The notes under the pieces are model-generated. The model saw only the letters and a list, made by a program, of their open reading frames with translations. It was not told where the DNA came from and made no database searches. From Bacteroidota bacterium (GTDB taxonomy: Bacteria > Bacteroidota > Bacteroidia > B-17B0 > B-17BO), in the NCBI GenBank assembly GCA_947462425.1, contig CANHPI010000038.1:1-12808 (forward strand): a stretch of DNA of 12,808 bases. The letters are read 5' to 3'. The translations under genes and the position numbers were made by a program. Below are positions 11,897 to 12,808 of this stretch, piece after piece; within the stretch, counting starts at the first letter, position 1; the number at the start of each line of letters is the position of its first letter.

Positions 11897-12724
11897 ATAA
11901 AGCACTATATATTAAATAAGTTACCCGAGGCTTGTGGGGTTTATTACTTTTTAAATAAGGAGCAACAAATAATTTACATTGGTAAAAGTGTAAATATGTA
12001 TAACCGCGCCATGAGTCATTTTAATAGCAAAGAAAGTAAAGGAAAAAAAATGCTGAATGATTTATATAATGTTGATTTTGTAAAAACGGGAAGTGAACTC
12101 GTAGCTTTATTGCACGAGGCTCAAGAAATAAAAAGCCATAAGCCACACTATAATCGGATGCGCAAAGCAGATGTATTTACACACTGCATTGATTGGTTTA
12201 TGGACGATAATGGCATTATTAATTTTAAAATTGTGGAGTATGAAAATACGGTTAATACATTAGTATCGTTTGCTAATTATGCAACAGCTCGCGAACGAAT
12301 AGAAAATTGGATTGATGAATATGCGCTATGCTTAAGATACTGTCATTTAACGAGTGATGAAGCAATTTGTTTTAATCATCAGATAAAAAAATGTAATGGT
12401 ATTTGTGCAGGTGAAGAGGAAATTACAATTTATAATAAACGCGCTAAAGAAATTATGGATAGTATTATTTTTAAAAATGAACACTTTGCATTAATTGATC
12501 ATGGTAAAACACCCGAGGAACGCTCCATTATTTTAGTTGAGAACGGACATTATGTTGGTTATGGATATATTGACAGAACCGACACCTTTAGTTCGTTAGA
12601 AGAATGCCGAGCACTCGTCAATAAAGCAACGTTTTATCCAGATGCGGATGATTTAATTAGAGGTTTTTTAAAAACAAATAAATTAAAAACCATTGTATTT
12701 AAAAACATTAAGGAAGACTATTAA
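11897..12724 (+). CDS. GIY-YIG nuclease half of the interrupted exonuclease fusion, without its own start codon
   Basis: In the same frame as the exonuclease, 275 codons follow the TAA at 11894. Counted from 11897, they contain a GIY-YIG domain with GVYYF (14-18), YIGKS (27-31), the catalytic-type R37 in MYNRAMSHF and a glutamate in LLHEAQEIKSHKP (E74). A cysteine set at 145, 149, 158, 166 and 170 (CLRYC...CFNHQIKKCNGIC) recalls the region after the GIY-YIG domain in UvrC/Cho-like nucleases, which cut damaged DNA. There is no ATG, GTG or TTG before the ATG at 11996. Starting there would remove both the GVY and YIG strands and give a 242-residue product unlikely to be an active nuclease. An intact protein would need read-through of the stop or a near-cognate start. 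Without that, this half is effectively a pseudogene. Confidence 0.75.
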   Translation: MKHYILNKLPEACGVYYFLNKEQQIIYIGKSVNMYNRAMSHFNSKESKGKKMLNDLYNVDFVKTGSELVALLHEAQEIKSHKPHYNRMRKADVFTHCIDWFMDDNGIINFKIVEYENTVNTLVSFANYATARERIENWIDEYALCLRYCHLTSDEAICFNHQIKKCNGICAGEEEITIYNKRAKEIMDSIIFKNEHFALIDHGKTPEERSIILVENGHYVGYGYIDRTDTFSSLEECRALVNKATFYPDADDLIRGFLKTNKLKTIVFKNIKEDY

Positions 12725-12736
12725 TTTATCCGTGAA

Positions 12737-12808
12737 GTCATTCCGAGCTTGACTCGGAATCTAATACGTTAGTGCGATTGTGAGATGCTGAATCAAGTTC
12801 AGCATGAC
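12737..12808. repeat. Paired hairpin repeat with complementary loops (reaches the window edge)
   Basis: Hairpin 1 has arms ATTCCGAG (12740-12747) and CTCGGAAT (12753-12760) with loop CTTGA. Hairpin 2 has arms ATGCTGAA (12785-12792) and TTCAGCAT (12798-12805) with loop TCAAG, the exact complement of loop 1. A small hairpin CTAA-TACG-TTAG (12761-12772) lies between. The unit starts with GTCAT and ends with ATGAC, giving it an overall inverted layout. The GTCATTCCGAG / TTCAGCATGAC style is that of a dispersed intergenic palindromic repeat. It begins 12 bases after the stop codon of the GIY-YIG frame and could also serve as a 3' end structure. Confidence 0.65.

Overview
The window looks like chromosomal DNA from a member of the Bacteroidota. 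It is strongly AT-rich, its genes lack obvious Shine-Dalgarno sequences, a few upstream regions fit the TTG / TAnnTTTG promoter pattern of that phylum, and several products (a BON-repeat protein, a receiver-FNR fusion, a baeRF-type protein, an aromatic-rich exported protein, and an exonuclease/GIY-YIG fusion) are types I associate with Bacteroidota. No phage, insertion sequence, CRISPR array, rRNA or tRNA gene was recognised. The placement is inferred from gene content; there is no marker gene to fix a family.

Layout. 1-357 (-): N-terminal part of a PolX-type DNA polymerase, cut by the window edge. 358-1039: long gene-free stretch. 1040-2122 (-): membrane fatty acid desaturase. 2512-2814 (+): small unknown protein. 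2999-3673 (+): protein with three BON domains. 3749-4813 (+): response regulator fused to a CRP/FNR-type DNA-binding module. 4829-5014 (+): tiny proline-rich protein, followed by a strong intrinsic terminator. 5238-5402 (-): overlooked 54-residue protein. 5468-6949 (-): exported protein with a Tyr/Trp/Pro/His-rich segment. 7331-8464 (+): baeRF family 3-like protein. 8608-10290 (+): Na+/phosphate cotransporter with a PhoU-like tail. 10433-10870 (+): SET-domain protein. 10871-11335: gene-free, rich in palindromic repeats and one RNA-like structured element. 11336-12724 (+): an exonuclease/GIY-YIG fusion gene split by one in-frame TAA. 12737-12808: a pair of hairpins at the window end.

How the genes may work together. 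The middle of the window (desaturase, BON protein, receiver-FNR regulator, baeRF-like protein, phosphate transporter) reads as a stress or physiological-adaptation neighbourhood. The regulator's recognition helix has the E-x-x-S-R pattern of FNR, which reads TTGAT half-sites. FNR/CRP-like palindromes lie at 2367-2380, 2905-2920 and 7168-7181, upstream of three neighbouring genes, and a different perfect inverted repeat lies just upstream of the regulator gene. A local regulon is an inference from these patterns and is untested.

The clearest anomaly is the stop codon at 11894-11896. The reading frame continues past it without a shift into a complete GIY-YIG nuclease domain that has no usable start codon of its own.
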